DNA from: Oegoconia quadripuncta
Lineage: Eukaryota; Arthropoda; Insecta; Lepidoptera; Autostichidae
Reading direction: 5' to 3'
DNA: 64,000 bases
NCBI GenBank assembly: GCA_949316235.1
Contig: OX438751.1
Span: 6,658,413 to 6,722,412, forward strand
A program made the translations under genes and the position numbers. The notes beneath the pieces are model-generated. The model saw only the letters and a list, made by a program, of their open reading frames with translations. It did no database searches and had not been told where the DNA came from. Position 1 is the first letter of the stretch. Every line of letters starts with the position of its first letter. Positions 32,501-44,355 of the stretch are shown piece after piece.

Positions 32501-32860
32501 GGAAAAACTAAGTTTGCTGCTCAATTACATGGCGTGGCGCAACGACTGAACGGAGATGACTGAAATTTTAACAAAGGATACTTTTATCCCTGTCAAAGTA
32601 TCCCAAGAGATAACTTATGAATTTACTCAACGATTAGGAGTAAATAAACATTTCGGATACTTACACCAATCATCTAGACCCAAACTAATAACAAACGGAT
32701 AAACATACATAAATATTTATAAAGAAAATATCACGTATGCGAAACCGCGGGCCGAAAGCTAAATGTTTATACGTACATAACCTCACGACTTTTTCCCCTA
32801 TCCACCACCGTCAGAGATTTCCCAAACACAAGTGAGTCGGAGTTCCAAGATTACAACATT
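29556..32860. other. Lrch intron with LINE 3' debris
   Basis: Mostly unremarkable AT-rich DNA. At 30885-31300, blocks such as AATCGGTCAAGCCGTTTAG, the shared AAAAACATTACCCTCCTT tail and ACGGCTGAACCGATTTGAAA are typical of decayed lepidopteran LINE 3' ends. No gene is supported. Confidence 0.45.
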
Positions 32861-32861
32861 C

Positions 32862-32930
32862 ATGGTTCACCTTTTACAATATAGAAAAAGCATACCTAAC
32901 AGGGAGTGACCCCATCGCCTTTGGTATACG
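32862..32930 (+). repeat. LINE-related interspersed repeat, copy B (partial)
   Basis: CATGGTTCACCTTTTACAAT and ACAGGGAGTGACCCCATCGC match the copies at 51526 and, reversed, 19468. Confidence 0.55.
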
Positions 32931-32964
32931 TGTAAGTCTAAGATCTTTTTTGGTACAATTATTT

Positions 32965-33300
32965 TTACGTTTTTTTTTTATAATCTTTATTTAATTTAGG
33001 GACTTGAGTCCTTCTCAAACATGCCAGTCCCATCGTACCCTGACCAAGATTCACTGATGAGAAGATAAAAACATATTATATACGGAATTTTAATAATTTT
33101 ATGGCTTACATTATGAATATTGGTTAAAACTTTGCCAAACCATCGACCGCTTCAGAGGACCGTAATACTTCCAGAATAAGCAGGAGATCTTGTTGCTTCA
33201 TATTTTCGGTAGCGTCGCCAGGCCAGGTTAAACTGGTAGCGTTACGGTCATTGTGCCGTCGACGGTACATGCACCGACAAGGATTTGCAGAAGTGGTTCA
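32965..33300 (-). pseudogene. 5'-truncated LINE 3' end related to the 54-60 kb element
   Basis: On the minus strand a terminal coding stretch (NATSLTWPGDATENMKQQDL, LLILEVLRSSEAVDGLAKF, stop) is followed by a 3' UTR sharing CGATGGGACTGGCAT and CCCTAAATTAAATAAAG with the large element at 54.35 kb, then a short A-run. It is therefore a relative from the same LINE group, reduced to the last few hundred bases. Confidence 0.6.
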
Positions 33301-34404
33301 TAAAAAGATAATAAACAAACTGTTTCTTGTAACTGAGCTAGTTTATGAATCTTTTTAAACAATGTGTAGATTCGTGGAATAACTCAAACAGCAGCTTTTG
33401 TAGCCTCATCGCATGTCGTATGAATACCTAATTTGCAACACGAGGTGTTTATAAACTGACCCACCTTTGGAAGTTATGAAGTCAGCTGCGCCATAGGCAA
33501 GCAAGCAAGCGTCTGCAATCTTGCAGGGTCGATTGGTAAAATTGGTTTGGTCTAATGTCATAAAGAGGCGCGTGTTATAAGTCTGAAGCCGATCTTTGTC
33601 TGATTGGGTTTGGTTTCTGTCTGTCTATGGCTGAACAGATTTTAAAACAGAAAACAAGGCAAGTTTTGGTCTAATATTTTAACGACACCAATATCGTAAC
33701 CCAAATACTATACATAATTAAGACTTTGATTGTATATTCGGAAGCTGGTGTTTGCGAAATGGTTTTTAAACTATGTTTGACGGAAATCTGTTAAAAAGAT
33801 ATTTCTGTAAGTTGTTTACCTGGAAGATATAATCATGATCTTTGGGGATATTAAACTATAAAGTAATGAATAGCCAACTTTAATAGTGAAACAAAAAGTG
33901 GATGATATAGCTTGTCCTGCAACGCAAGTGTGACACTTCGATTAACCTTAGCGCCGCGTAACGATAATTACTTGTAACATGTGTCACGCTCGTGTCTTAT
34001 AGGAATATCAAAAAATTGTTAGCGGATAAACGCCATCATACAAACGTAGCCGAAATATTCTAATTTATGTCAATTGTAAACAAAGGTAGCGACGGTATTT
34101 CGTCTGCTCTAGGTGCGACAGAAAGTCAGCGTTGAGCTCTTATAAGCTAAGGATAAAGCTAAGTCGTTTCCCTTTCGCTGCGATGTAGTATTATATTATT
34201 TCTAACATTTGTTGTATATACGTCGAAGTGGCCAATAAACAGTTTCTTTCTTTCAAATCAATTAATAGGTAAGTGAGCCCACTGTAAATAAATGTTAAAG
34301 TATGGATGATTGTAACTTCAATCACATCACTAACGTCTAAACAGATTTAGATGAAATTAAAATGGGTACATTTAGTGTAGAGATTGCAAATAAATCCTCT
34401 AGGA

Positions 34405-34975
34405 CAGGGGTCTCCAAACTATGGCCCGTGAGGTCCACCATTCCGCCCGCGGGAGCGCTCCGGTTATGCCCTAAATCCGGCTCGACTTAGTAAATAAATA
34501 AGTAAATAAATTAAAAGAATAAATTTTATTTAAGGTCAAGAATGAGAAAATATGGACATGTTATGAGAAGGGATGAAACGCATGTTACTAAGAGAGTGAT
34601 GATAATGTATGTCGATGGTTGGAAAGGAAGAGATGATATGAACGGAAAGGACGTGAATGTTGACGTCTGATAGAAGAAATTGGAAAAAAGACGAACTGCG
34701 CCGAACTCAGATAAATTGGGACTAGGGCAAGAAGATGATGATGAGATGACTGTGTGAAGCTGTGACTTCCCACTGACGATTTTGGATCAAATTACTAATG
34801 GAAATTATCAGCAGCTAACTGCCTCACTCGTCGCCGCGTTTCGTCTACATCTACCTAGTTCCAAAACGAAATGCGGGCGTAATTTAAAACGTATTACGTT
34901 GGGACCATGGCCCTAAGACCGATGGGCAAGGTTTTGGCCCTTGAGACCTAGTCGAGAAGTAAATGTGGCCCTTAC
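34405..34975. mobile_element. hAT-like non-autonomous element, interrupted
   Basis: CAGGGGTCTCCAAACTATGG is a classic hAT terminus. Interior-type sequence TTTTGGCCCTTGAGACC and AATGTGGCCCTTACAC appears at 34890-34975. A LINE fragment sits in between (34538-34760). The expected complementary right terminus was not seen. Confidence 0.5.
34538..34760 (+). pseudogene. LINE C-terminal fragment
   Basis: The plus-strand frame reads MRKYGHVMRRDETHVTKRVM and then diverges with stops, matching the RWYGHVMRRDE-type end of animal LINE reverse transcriptases, and closes with a GATGATGATGAG tail. Nested inside hAT-like sequence. Confidence 0.6.
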
Positions 34976-34999
34976 ACTCCAGCTATAGCATGACAAAAC

Positions 35000-36115
35000 A
35001 AAATAGTCCACGCGGGCGGAACTGGGAGCGGATGTCTAATACCTTACCCATATTATGTTCGAAAACTAGGTCAAATATTACACTGTTAGGAAACTTAGCA
35101 CAAGTTCTTTAGGTTTGGTCGAAACGTACCCACACAAATGCAGACTTTTGAATATACCGGCACCAAAAGACCGTCAAAAGCTACCAATAAAGCCTTCACA
35201 TTACATTCCAATCACATAACGGCTCTTTAGCAGTTATCTATCACCCATGCAGGTAGGTACGAGTGTGTGTTCGGAGACATGGGCCTATTGAACCAACAGC
35301 AAGTACCAACTAAAGGCTATCACACACAAGATTTCCGCTAACTTTACTTTGCAAAGTTATATTCAACACTTGATGTTCAATTCAATTAGCAAAATGACAT
35401 TGGATCTGATTTTACATCACTTAGGTAATTAAAATCTATCTTGGATAATGAAAAAAGTATTCACTAATTACTTTCTTCATTATAGTCAAAACAAGAATTT
35501 CAACGCGTGAACTTATTTCACATACATAGGTATACATACATACATACATACTAGACAACCGTAGATGTGTATCTACATCCATTACTGGACACCTGTGGAC
35601 TTATTTAGCGCAGAAGAAATTTATTAAGTACATCAGTATAAGATTGCATTACTTTTGCTTGACACTAGAAGCAAACGAGTAAATTGTTTAAAATAAAACG
35701 GCTTAACCGATTTTGATAAGACATGTCTACGAAACACCACAAAAAACCTGCTTTGAAATGTTGCAAATCGTTTCACCCGTTTAAGAGCTAAGGTGCTACA
35801 GACAGACACACACACATAGCGATCAAACTCATACGCTCCTTTTTTTGCGTCGCGGATTAAAAACAAAAACAGCAAGACTTCTTTTGTAATATTTTTCAAC
35901 ATATAAAAGTTTGTTATGGAGGAGCGAGGCTTCCTGCGACAGGTATTATTTACTTACTAGGAAATCTCAACTTTATGTCTTTAATTTGTATGTAAAAAAG
36001 AAATAAACATTTATAATTTTATAAAGACTGTATTTTATAAAATACGCGAATAGAATTTTTTTTACAAGGAAATAACAATTTACGACGACGGATGAAACCA
36101 CTAGGCACTATGGAG
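35000..36115. other. Lrch intron with LINE tail and microsatellite
   Basis: A (CATA) microsatellite lies at about 35528-35553. 35690-35880 contains CGGCTTAACCGATTTTGAT, ACAGACAGACACACACAC and CTCATACGCTCC, a common lepidopteran LINE 3' end. No gene. Confidence 0.45.
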
Positions 36116-36117
36116 AG

Positions 36118-36390
36118 AAATATAAATAATAAATATCCTTGGACATACACACAACGCCATCTAGTTCCACGCTAAGCAACTAGGCTTGTATTATGGATAC
36201 CAGATGGTTGATAAACTACACAAATGCATTTTTTTTGTAAATAAATACATATCTAAATGAAAAACATCCATAACTCGGGAACACATGTCTGTATTCATCA
36301 TACAAACATATGCCCCTAGCGGGATTCGAACCCGCGACCTTTTGGTGTAGCAGACAGAATTTTTAACCACTACACCAAACAGGTCGTCGA
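36118..36390 (-). mobile_element. tRNA-derived SINE, copy 1
   Basis: On the minus strand the head carries an A box (TTTGGTGTAGTGGTT) and B box (GGGTTCGAATCCCGC) of RNA polymerase III, then a tRNA-unrelated body with CAACCATCTGGTATCC and AACTAGATGGCG and an AT-rich tail. Same family as 38625 and 53562. Not a functional tRNA. Confidence 0.85.
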
Positions 36391-37861
36391 TACCACTCCA
36401 CCAAATATAGCTTATTCAATTAGCTAATCATGATGTTTACAGCCTAAGTTGTCAGTGTGCGAACACCTTTAGACACTACGGCGATACGACCGTGACATCT
36501 CCGGTCGTTCACCTTGCCCACTGATCTTTTAACCGACCCACAAAGAATCGCACTCTTTATCAACACAGCGATAGAGACTATTTCTCTGGTCTGCACAACA
36601 ATGAAAGAAGCTCTATTGTTGGGTGTAATACTTCCTGTAATACTTGCTACATACGCGGCAGATTAAGATCTTAAGCTTTTTAGTCTCAGTTCATAGCTGA
36701 CACGATAAAAGTGAAAATTTGTACCCAATTTCGATTCAAGAAAAAAACAGTAATGGTTATTACCAGACTGCCCCAGGAAGGAAAATATTTTTCGCGTGTA
36801 TGTATGTGCGAGTAAGTAGATTTCTATGTTACCTCATGTAGCCTAAACAACTTGGCCGCTTTTAAAGTGCGAAGTGTCGTTAAATTCATCTTGATCACCA
36901 GAGTGTCCTATATACATTTTATGGTAAAGCATACCGCAAAATACAAAATATGCTGTCGGTTTTTGGGTTTTAAAATACGTAAAATAGTTATTTATAATCT
37001 GTAACGAATAAATGACACGTTCCTATTGCAAAGTCAATACGTATAGGTACACTCACATTCATACAATAATACAGGTAAATAAAAAACGGCTAAGTGCGTG
37101 TCGGCAAGTGTCGGTGAGTCGTTCCGTACTCTCAGATGTTTTACTGCTGTTCATATAAAAGTAATCATAATTACCTTCATGTATATAGGATAAATTTGGG
37201 CCACTGTTTTTCTATAACTATTAGGAAATTTCAATTGTCTACCTACATCAAATTATTTTTGAAATAAATGGCAGTGACAGACATAGAGGTTATTAGTGTT
37301 CCGTTTTGTCACTTCTGGCCACTTTAGAAAATGAATCCAGTTGTTATCTTTCAAATGTTGTTAACTTATCTACTGCGCAGACACCTCGTGCCTTGCAAAA
37401 AAGAACAACAGGTGGATCGAGGTCAGGCGCCGAGTAACCCAAAGAAAAAACAATATTCGAAAATAGCAACAAGCTTCTGGGACTAACTAAACGTTGCGCT
37501 ACACTATCTATACAATTGTCATGGCTAATAAAAGTATAAACAAAACAACTATCAGTATAAAAACCCCCTGCTTATTCATAAGACCGTTTCCTCGGAGAAG
37601 AATGAGCAAGAAACTACCAATTATAGCAATGCATATAGTAACAATCCAGATGGGGGTTTAAACTGTTCTTCTCTCCCTCTAGATATTGCTTGACGGCGCT
37701 ACTATCGATTTAAAGAAAAAAGTGCCCGAAAACTACTCGTAATTCGGCATCACAAAAAAATATTTAAGTAAATATTTTGTAGACCATCGCTGCTTATGAA
37801 ACATAAGCGGATAAATTGCGCTTCACAGAAAGTAATTGCAAAGTTGTCTCTTCAAAGTTTT

Positions 37862-37937
37862 GAAGCAAGTAAATAAATGAGATTTGTATTTTAAATTAGT
37901 TAATTTAAAATACAAATCTCATTTATTTACTTGCTTC
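37862..37937. repeat. Perfect 37-bp inverted repeat
   Basis: Arms 37862-37898 and 37901-37937 are exact complements separated only by GT. The arm begins GAAGCAAGTAAATAAATGAG. No mismatch in 74 bp implies a recent origin or selection. Confidence 0.95.
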
Positions 37938-38394
37938 CAATATAATCTAAAAGTCACATGGCAGACAGACCGACAAAACAACACACGAACAATAATGTCA
38001 GGCTGACAAAATTTTAAAACTACGCTACTCCCTTTTGAGCCTACAACGTTTGGTGTCCTTATAATCTTTATTTTTTTTCCATGTTTCAGCCACCAGCCAA
38101 TATAACAGCCATCTTAGAAGGTGCGCAGATTTCAACCCCATTGCAATATTTTTCGTTCGATTTTGGAATTTCGATTTTGGCGCCATCTGTAACTCAAATA
38201 GCGTTGAACTTTTCACCTCGTTCCAAATCCAATGAGGAAATAATTTAATCAATTACGTCTGACATCGTGAATTCGTGATGCGAAACCTTTTAAAGGCATT
38301 GCGAATTATACGAGGCATGGAGTACAATTACCGCAATATATCATCATCTATCAACATAAAAAAATACTTGTGCCAGTAACATTAGCAAGAATTC

Positions 38395-38623
38395 TATTCA
38401 GTTGACTGATTTTTTACATATGGCTTGAATTCCATCACACCTGATGTTAAGTGAAGATGAAGGTATATATAATGGCGAACCATACATTTAATGTAATATT
38501 CATGACTCTGCTATAATAGGTATCATCAAATAAACATTTTACCCCTAGCGCCATTCGAACCCGAAGGCACTAGAATTGGTTGCAAAACATGGAAGTGCGT
38601 CCATTTATCCCAAAATTCCCAAT
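38395..38623 (+). repeat. 228-bp interspersed repeat, copy 2
   Basis: Nearly identical to 18743-18970 in the same orientation, with a handful of substitutions and a 2-bp length change. It ends within 2 bp of the SINE at 38625. Confidence 0.75.
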
Positions 38624-38624
38624 T

Positions 38625-38888
38625 AATATAATAATAATATCCTTAGACATACACACAGCGCCATCTAGTTCCATAGTAAGCAACTATAGGCTTGTGTTGT
38701 GGATACCAGATGGTTGATATACTACTTAAATACATTTTTTTTGTAAATAAATACTTATTATAAATGAAAACATCCATAACTCGGGTCGGGTACACATGTC
38801 CGTATTCATCACACAAACATATGCCCTTAGCCCGCAATCTTTTGGTATAGTGGTTAGAGTTGCTAACCACTACACCAAACAGGTCGTT
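38625..38888 (-). mobile_element. tRNA-derived SINE, copy 2
   Basis: Same family as 36118, but the B box region is partly deleted (GCCCGCAATC). The A-box area reads TAGTGGTTAGCAACTCTAACC, so TAGTGGTTA and TAACCACTA can pair around a 7-nt loop. Confidence 0.8.
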
Positions 38889-38899
38889 GAAAATTACCA

Positions 38900-40960
38900 C
38901 CAACCATATCAAATATTATATGTATAAATGATACGGGCAGTACCGCTGGGGGTCGAACCAGAAGACATCTAGGACTAAAAAGTCAAGGAACCGGATGGCC
39001 TTGGATTTGAAGGAGACATAAAATGTCATATTATACAATCTAAACGTGACGTGGTTATGCACTCCGACGTGCAATCTGTTTCTGACGATATACCGATTGA
39101 TGGTGATAGATAATAGCATGATAACGCTAAAAGCAAAGTGGGTATAGCTAGTGTTTTATACTTTACAATTTTTAAGGGTAAATCCGCAAGGGTACCTAAT
39201 ACCCTAGCAATTGTGGCTACGATTTCAATTAGCGAAGTACCTAAAACAACATCTGTCGAGGTAGCTACCGCTACCAGTACCTAGATCGCTAAGGACAAAG
39301 TGGTATTTTTAACCCCCAAAGTAAAACGACGGGTGTTTTGTGTTTGACGGCGTTGTGTGTCTTCTCTTTGTCCGGATGTCTCTCAGTAATGCGTGGTCCC
39401 ATTTGAGTGTACTTTTTTTATATTAAAGACTAAACGAGGGGACATTTTATTAACCATGTTTGATGGAAATCGGATTGATGTATTTGGATGATATCATAGT
39501 TTTTTTATGGCTACGAACTATTGATGATAGACTAATGCCTTTTTCAGTTTTGGCAGCAGTATGAGGCTGTAGATTCGATATTCTTTGTTTACGACAGACT
39601 GAAATACGCGTTTGAGCAAAATCTCACTTAAAGGTGAGTGACGATGAAGTCGAATATGAAGCAGGCGATATCAATAAATGCTCATTCACTTTGCTTTTGA
39701 AGATCCTAAGATTGGGAATTTCGGAAGAACTCGCGTTATAAATGACCAAGTCCAGCATTTCTATGAGAAAGGGACTTGACACATATAGGTATAGATATAG
39801 GTTTCTAATTGATAACACCACGGTTTACGTAAGGGGGTTACCTAAAACACCTCCTACCTAAGGGGGTCACCTAATGTTTCTAAACTGTTACGCGGATCCC
39901 TAAAAAAGAATTCGGTTCACACACGTAGCGTATCTGGATAATATAGTGAAGCATACCATATATAAACAATGACAAATATCTAGTCGAATAGCGATCCTTA
40001 ATTTTCGAAGTCGGTTAAAAATACAATCGAATCGAGATCCTCCGCCTACTATGAAGTCAGTTAAAAATAACACCTAAATGTAGTCGTCGTCAAGTTCAAA
40101 GAGAGTATATGAAATGCAATAAAGATATTCAACGTTACCAGAGAACCATAAATAACAATAATCATTAAAGATATATTTACTGGAATACAAAACAAAGCTA
40201 CGACTATTTTCAAACCATCGCACCGCTATTAGGGCCAACGTACTAAATTGCTCGTTCTATATTATTTCTGTCAGGAAGGGAATGTTTTTGTTTTTATTGT
40301 CTGAATAATATGATATTTTTAAGGTAGGAAAAAAAGGAAATGCATCTCAACTTACTGTGATGACATAATCATCAATGACACCGTTCAAACCTCTCAAAGA
40401 TGGCTACGGCTAACATCACATTAACAGCATGTAAAAAGTACACAGCAATTTACATCCCTTTCAATGGGAGATATCATTCTGGGCAGTCGGGTTGGCGATT
40501 GCAGATTATTTCTGAGAGCTCCAGACCAATAACGCTGCTGCCAATCACGTTTCACGACACCCACGGGAAGAGAGGGTTGGCTCTATTCTACTCTAGCTAG
40601 CGTAAACCAGCCCACGGGTCGACACGATCCGAGTCGCGTACTATATACAGAATTACCCTTGATCAATACAATTATACATAGAAATCACTGTTCACCGTTT
40701 ATTGATAGAGAGAAAAATGACCCCTTGTTTTACCGATAGCTCGGTTCGCCGAAACCATAAAAATAACAAGTATTTCGGCTATACCACGATTTGCAGATAA
40801 GCCAATTCGATGAAAGCTCGATTGAGGAATTAGTCGAGTACCGATACTAGAAGTAGTACTAGCATTGCAGAAATTAAGGATTAAAATAGAATTATATTGA
40901 CAGGTACAAGTTGAAAAATAAACATCAAGAATTATAAGTGTCCACATCATCATTATATCA
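38900..40960. other. Lrch intron with unassigned repeat debris
   Basis: 39620-39770 (AGGTGAGTGACGATGAAG and GGAAGAACTCGCGTTATAA) and 40000-40070 (GAAGTCGGTTAAAAAT) look like decayed LINE pieces. 40385-40660 is more GC-rich but shows no domain. No gene supported. Confidence 0.4.
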
Positions 40961-41055
40961 GCCGAAAGACGTCCACTGCTGGACAAAGGCCCCCCCCCCC
41001 CCCATGGATCTCCACAACGATCGGTCCTGTGCTGCCCACATCCAGCGGATACATA
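40960..41055 (+). repeat. LINE tail fragment with a C14 run
   Basis: AAGACGTCCACTGCTGGACA and AACGATCGGTCCTGTGCTGC are the usual RTE-like LINE end; C14 occupies 40990-41003 within it. Confidence 0.6.
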
Positions 41056-41394
41056 CCTACATAATAATATATCTATTTATCTATATTATACTCGTAGGTA
41101 CCTATTTATTATTATAAACCCGACGAAATACCCCGTAGGTCTTTGAACTTATAAAAAGCAAAGTATGAAGGAATTCTCTGTCGCCCGAAGACTTAGAAGC
41201 ACTAAAAGTAGTTGACACGTTTACTTTAATGACATTGATCGAGGCTATGTACCTATGTAGGTAGGTACTCGTACGGCACAACAAACGTTGACCTTTATTT
41301 GAACTGTCTCACTTACGTGCACCAAGAATTATACTAGACCTGGTTACGCGACTGCAGACTGGTTTATTATTAACTTTCCCGGATTTGGAAAAGG

Positions 41395-41470
41395 ATTGAC
41401 GACGATAGTGGATAGTAACCCTGTCAGCGAAACCAACGATTGCGCGTTCGAATGTTTCAAGGTTTCACAT
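41395..41470 (+). repeat. tRNA-SINE head fragment
   Basis: TTGACGACGATAGTGGATAG and CAGCGAAACCAACGATTGCG match the head of the SINE at 63118; the body is missing. Confidence 0.6.
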
Positions 41471-41474
41471 GAAA

Positions 41475-43950
41475 TATTTTTTAATATCTGGGCTAAATCC
41501 ATTAATAAAAAAAAAATCGAACAGACCTCTTTTCATGTGCTTCCCATAATAATTTCTTAGATTCGCTGAAACTTTTATAAAGCGGTTACTTTTAAAAATT
41601 AACGCTGCCTATACTCAACTTAATGATATCCGATAATACACACAAAGTTTAGCTAAATTTGGATTTGCCGTTCCCAAAAAAAATCAAAAATGTTTGTATG
41701 GAGAAAACACTCTTAATGAAATTCTTCATACAAAACGCCAATTTCATAGGTAAGGACTTAAGACATTGGTACTTATCTACAGCTATTCGGAAATGAAATG
41801 AAAAATGAATTCATTCATGAAAGCTAATGTCCAGCGTAGCATGCAGCAAATAACTAGTGAAGATGTAAATAGGTAATTACAAAAGCACACCAACGCATTC
41901 TTCCACAACGCACACACAATAAATAGGTAAAGAAACCTATAGGTTTGTTTGAATGTGGTGAAAGTGAAGAGAATACGGTATACAATACAAACTAAACACT
42001 AACGAGTGAGAGATACCTACTAATTGAATTAGAAATGTGCTTAATTAATAGCACAAACGTTCGCCCTTTTGGTAAATGTAGGTACCTAATTACTAAGAGG
42101 GTACTAAGCCAAAGGGGAGTCTGAGGTATCGTGACTAGAACACATTAATAAACAATTTTAATATCTAAGAAAAAGCTTGCAACTTTCAATACATCTTTTT
42201 TTTACTAAGATCTCTGCTGTTAGACCGATAGACCTTTTACAGAGTCGTCAGGCGGGGGGCGAGCGAGGGAGCGCTCTGCCCATCAAGTCTTTTTTATAAA
42301 ATGATTTTAACCATGGCAGCGTCTTTTTTCGCGATACATAACCACGTTTGGGTTTACATTATTATTAAATTCTTTATTGCACACAAAAATAAAATACAAA
42401 GAACATTTAACATAGGTGTACAAAGGCGGTCTTATCGCTGATAGCGATTTCTTCCAGACAAAATCAGTTAAAGAAGCTTGTAACGTTTGTATACCTTAGA
42501 AATATCCTATTACCATTGGCAGTTTAGTGTCAAAAAATTTAACTCCTATACAATCTCCTTGTCTCTCAGATACTAAGAAAAACCAAATCCAATGTCATAT
42601 TTGTCCTGTCAATGGCAATTGAAACTATTAAAATGGCATCTAATAATCAATCACATACTCGGCAAGGTAAGTAATCGTCATTGAGAACAAGAAGCGCTTG
42701 TAAAAAGGTCATCATCACTATGAGTATGCGGTCCACGCGCGCGGTAAGCGTTCGTCGCGGTCGGCAGTTCAGCCGCACCGGCAGCAGCTGCGCGCAAGGC
42801 GACGCGATTCACCCGCCGACGCATGGCGTAATGCTGGGCTGCCGGTGGCGCCTTGAAATACTATAAAAAGCAGTATTCCCTATATCTTATATCTACAAGA
42901 CTTTCATAAGTAATTAAATATATTAGTAAATAGGTACTTTTGGTAGGCACATAATTACATTGTTTTCGTATAAAAATTTCCTACCAATGCGCGGTTAAGG
43001 CGGCGGGATCTCAACTACACACCATGAGGATCCATCCGTAATCAAAATGAATTATCCATTGGGTAAGTTTTTTGAAGACATTGTAATTGCAAAAACATAT
43101 TTAACTTGTATACAACTTATCCTATTTGAATAATATGGGTGAAGTAAATAAATAAGCGGCAACGTAAATAAACTTCCAACGTTTCATATTGATTCGTCAC
43201 GAGTCACGTTCGGTCAGAGAAACGCGTGCTGCCGAGGCATTTCTCCCGCTCTCGGGCAAGCTTCGTAGCGCACTGCTCAATAACAATACTAGTCCTGTTG
43301 TAGGGTGTGCTTGCAATGTAGGGCAAACACATTTATTTTAAATTGATTTCAGTCGGCATCATCAGTGGCTAATAGTGTACTGCCAAAATACACAAATATT
43401 GTTATATTGCCTGTCGGCGCGTGCAGCACCGTGCCAACTCTATAGTATACCGGTATTTTGCGAGATATTTTAGGCAATTTGCGGTCGAACGGTTTCGCTT
43501 AGTTGGCAAAAACGCGCGCTTTTTCGGATTTTATTTTTACTTGGCTGCTCGGCCATGACTTGCAACGTACCTTCTACACATACATAGGTATTTTAAGAAC
43601 AAAATGTATTAGTACCTTTATAAATTAATGCTTTCTAAATTGGGGGGTCTAACATTATTAACTTAATTATGTAGGATCCATAAGTTAAATAAGACCGTCT
43701 CGTCTCTTTGTGGGTGTCGTGAAAGGAGACTTAAAGAATCGTGAGCATAACAGCATACACCCAGCGAAATGCAACAGCGTCATTGTCGACCCTCAAAATT
43801 CTGCTATAGTCATCTAGCGTGGCGATTAGGGCAAATCATCCCATGGAAACCAATGAACATCGCGCCATGTGATTGGTCTAGACTGTTGAATTGATGTATA
43901 CATAAATTAAAATTATTTTAGTCTAATCGATTACAATAGTTTTTAAGTAA
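41475..43950. other. Lrch intron with one CpG-rich patch
   Basis: Mostly AT-rich. 42720-42850 is an abrupt CpG-dense patch (CCACGCGCGCGGTAAGCG, GCGCGCAAGGCGACGCG) with a plus-strand GTAAGC that could be a donor. It may be a promoter or untranslated first exon for the MADF-BESS gene 1.4 kb downstream or an alternative Lrch start. No protein is supported. Confidence 0.4.
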
Positions 43951-43954
43951 AATA

Positions 43955-44010
43955 TTCACGACCGAATTGTTATAAAATAAATATGTATTTTATAACAATT
44001 CGGTCGTGAA
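43955..44010. repeat. Perfect 25-bp inverted repeat upstream of the MADF-BESS gene
   Basis: Arms 43955-43979 and 43986-44010 are exact complements around AATATG. The arm starts TTCACGACCGAATTGTTATA. It lies about 165 bp upstream of the start codon at 44175. Confidence 0.95.
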
Positions 44011-44014
44011 CGCG

Positions 44015-44174
44015 TCGGTTATTAGTGGTTACCCTATCGCAATCTGCCGCCATTTTGGAGCGAAACCGCGGCGTTCCCCCGCCGCGCGTCAGTCGCTCCG
44101 CAAACGCCCGCGCGTGTACACGACGCGCGTTCTAACGACGTTTTTTTTTCTTCCATCCAGATTATAACAACACT
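44015..44174 (+). promoter_or_regulatory. Promoter/5' leader of the MADF-BESS gene
   Basis: CpG-rich DNA against AT-rich surroundings, with a CGCCATTTTGGAGCG motif and CGCGCG-rich leader. TTTTTTTTCTTCCATCCAG ending at 44160 looks like a splice acceptor, so the ATG may sit in exon 2 after an untranslated exon. No TATA box was seen. Confidence 0.5.
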
Positions 44175-44355
44175 ATGCAGTGTGAATACGATCCCGAGCG
44201 GCTAATTGAGGAGGTGAAGAAGCGGCCCGGTATATGGGACTTTGAGGACGTAAACTACAGATCGAAGGAGATGCGGCACAAATTGTGGACTGAAATAGTG
44301 AAGGAGTTGGTGCAAACCAATGTGAAGGTCAGCAAGAGCGAGATGCGAGAGCTTG
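44175..44355 (+). CDS. MADF-BESS transcription factor, exon 1 (MADF domain, first part)
   Basis: From ATG 44175 to a GTAATT donor after 44355. It encodes LIEEVKKRPGIWDFEDVNYR, SKEMRHKLWTEIVKEL and VSKSEMREL, the start of a MADF (Myb/SANT-like DNA-binding) domain: L..V..RP.LWD...Y followed by W..I. The split codon joins exon 2 in phase. The gene runs opposite to Lrch and lies wholly in its largest intron. Confidence 0.9.

Noticed and set aside
36300..36390. tRNA gene-like sequence with A and B boxes (also 38830, 53740, 63130)
   Set aside because: No full cloverleaf; each is joined to a conserved unrelated body and AT-rich tail, so they are SINEs.
42681..42866. 61-codon arginine-rich frame in the CpG patch
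   Set aside because: Composition-driven; both strands are open and no family is recognised.
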